Below are positions 62,762 to 64,000 of a DNA stretch of 64,000 bases, piece by piece (positions within the stretch are counted from its first letter, which is position 1; every line of letters starts with the position of its first letter). Location of the stretch: NCBI GenBank assembly GCA_965200645.1, contig CBDAUN010000003.1:1302001-1366000 (forward strand). Reading direction: 5' to 3'. The translations under genes and the position numbers were made by a program. The DNA is from CBDAUN01 sp965200645 (lineage in GTDB: Bacteria > Pseudomonadota > Gammaproteobacteria > Arenicellales > JAJDZL01). The notes under the pieces were generated by a model. The model made no database searches and was not told the DNA's origin. It saw only the letters and a program-made list of their open reading frames with translations.

Positions 62762-64000
62762 TTAGCCCACGGCGCCTTCTAGACTGATGCCGAGTAATGC
62801 CTGTGCCTCTACAGCAAACTCCATTGGCAGTTCCTTGAACACTTCCTTGCAGAAACCGCTCACAATCATTGAAACCGCATCCTCCTCGGACAATCCACGT
62901 TGGCGGCAATAGAACATTTGGTCCTCACTAATTTTCGATGTGGTGGCTTCATGTTCTACCTGTGCACTCGAATTTTTGACTTCAATGTAGGGAAATGTGT
63001 GTGCGCCGCAGCGGTCACCCATCAACAGTGAATCGCACTGTGAATAATTGCGGGCGTTTTCTGCTCCCTTCAGTATGCGCACCAGCCCCCGGTAGGAATT
63101 CTGTCCACGTCCAGCGGAAATACCTTTGGAGATAATGGTGCTGGAGGTGTTCTTGCCCACATGAACCATTTTTGTGCCAGTATCCGCCTGCTGCATATTG
63201 TTCGTGAGCGCCACCGAATAAAACTTTCCAGTTGACCCGTCACCTTCCAGCATGACGCTCGGATACTTCCAGGTGATTGCAGATCCGGTTTCTACCTGTG
63301 TCCAGGAAATAATTGAATTGTCACCCTTGCACGCACCGCGCTTGGTCACAAAGTTGTAGATTCCGCCGCGTCCTTCTTCATCTCCCGGATACCAGTTTTG
63401 CACGGTTGAATACTTAATTTCTGCATTCTCCATTGCAACCAGTTCAACCACCGCAGCATGCAATTGATTTTCATCACGCATGGGTGCTGTACAGCCTTCA
63501 AGATAACTGACGTAACTTCCCTCATCTGCGACGATAAGAGTGCGCTCAAACTGACCGGTATTCATCGCATTGATTCGAAAATACGTAGACAATTCCATTG
63601 GACAGCGAACCCCCTTCGGCACATATACAAAGGACCCATCACTAAAAACAGCAGAGTTCAAGGCGGCAAAGAAGTTGTCACCAGTTGGGACGACCGAACC
63701 AAGATACTTTTGTACGAGTTCGGGATGTTCCTGTACGGCTTCAGAAAAGGAACAAAAAATTACACCGGCTTTGGAGAGGGTTTCCTTAAACGTAGTGGCA
63801 ACTGATACACTGTCAAATACTGCATCAACAGCAACGCCGGCAAGAATCTTCTGTTCAGTTAGCGGGATGCCTAACTTTTCGTATGTCTCAAGTAATTTCG
63901 GATCAACTTCGTCCAGACTATTAGGCCCATCGGCATTAGACTTGGGTGCTGAATAGTAACTAATCGATTGATAGTCTATAGGCGTGTAGTTCACGTGCGC
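62762..64000 (-). CDS. sufB: FeS cluster assembly protein SufB, N terminus cut by the window edge
   Basis: SufB is the scaffold on which the SUF cluster forms. About 413 codons are visible; the first codons shown are GCG-CAC-GTG-AAC-TAC, so the frame runs off the right edge and the GTG at 63994 is an internal valine, not a start. SufB is normally about 480 residues, so about 70 are missing. The segments YVPKGVRCPMELSTYFRIN, VEQ-type ISAGRGQNSYRGLVRILKGA and NYSQCDSLLMGDRCGAHTFP are diagnostic. The conserved cysteines are present in the visible part. It is the first gene seen in sufBCDSUT. Confidence 0.96.
   Translation of the reverse strand, partial: AHVNYTPIDYQSISYYSAPKSNADGPNSLDEVDPKLLETYEKLGIPLTEQKILAGVAVDAVFDSVSVATTFKETLSKAGVIFCSFSEAVQEHPELVQKYLGSVVPTGDNFFAALNSAVFSDGSFVYVPKGVRCPMELSTYFRINAMNTGQFERTLIVADEGSYVSYLEGCTAPMRDENQLHAAVVELVAMENAEIKYSTVQNWYPGDEEGRGGIYNFVTKRGACKGDNSIISWTQVETGSAITWKYPSVMLEGDGSTGKFYSVALTNNMQQADTGTKMVHVGKNTSSTIISKGISAGRGQNSYRGLVRILKGAENARNYSQCDSLLMGDRCGAHTFPYIEVKNSSAQVEHEATTSKISEDQMFYCRQRGLSEEDAVSMIVSGFCKEVFKELPMEFAVEAQALLGISLEGAVG

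Noticed and set aside
1..64000. CRISPR array, rRNA genes or a complete prophage
   Set aside because: No regular spaced direct repeats, rRNA segments or phage structural genes were seen on either strand.

Overview
This window reads as ordinary chromosome of a free-living or symbiotic proteobacterium, most likely a gammaproteobacterium. The clues are the macromolecular-synthesis block rpsU-dnaG-rpoD followed by a tRNA with a CAT anticodon, a YibN-type rhodanese gene beside gpsA, and a CtpA protease next to it. The DNA is fairly AT-rich, with short intergenic gaps and many 4-nt start/stop overlaps. Species cannot be told from the sequence alone.

Layout. 0-11.7 kb: a one-carbon and serine block. 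serA-serC-DUF1015 form one operon. A methyltransferase resembling phosphoethanolamine methyltransferase diverges from a metF-like gene, and glyA-soxBDAG encode serine hydroxymethyltransferase and tetrameric sarcosine oxidase. 12.7-16.6 kb: bolA, a fibronectin-III gene broken by an amber codon, DinB, MaoC, a ferredoxin-like protein and a glycerophosphodiesterase. 16.5-20 kb: tungstate transporter tupABC joined to mobAB. 20.1-22.4 kb: a probable defence pair (double HARE-HTH/Mrr nuclease and an AbiJ-like protein), then 1.3 kb without a gene. 23.7-36 kb: tRNA, rpoD, dnaG, rpsU, tsaD, plsY, folB, a pteridine-reductase-like gene, midA, uppP, cca, an NDUFA9-like gene and pyrE. 36.8-40.5 kb: two tandem copies of an Rpn nuclease gene. 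40.5-46 kb: hemJ, DUF1223, trmL and a four-gene polar amino acid ABC transporter. 46.1-53.7 kb: an island with a transposase relic, a 1751-residue DUF4011/helicase/Vsr-like gene and two wrecked regulatory genes. 53.8-64 kb: gpsA, a rhodanese, ctpA, a CCAEP-tail radical SAM gene and sufBCDSUT, with sufB cut by the right edge.

How the parts work together. Sarcosine oxidase gives glycine and methylene-tetrahydrofolate. GlyA interconverts these with serine, SerA/SerC make serine de novo, and the MetF-like protein can pass the carbon on as methyl groups, so methyl transfer and demethylation meet in one place. FolB supplies the folate. The SUF operon, BolA and several iron-sulfur proteins form a second theme.

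Most interesting structure. The 46-53.7 kb island is bracketed by two 179-bp copies of the 3' end of the ABC-transporter ATPase gene. Ten of the eleven coding differences between them are synonymous, so the second copy diverged while it was part of a working gene. A short dispersed repeat sits directly before this copied tail, and again before the second Rpn copy, so it marks two independent duplication junctions. The Rpn duplication also carried along the first 19 nt of hemJ.
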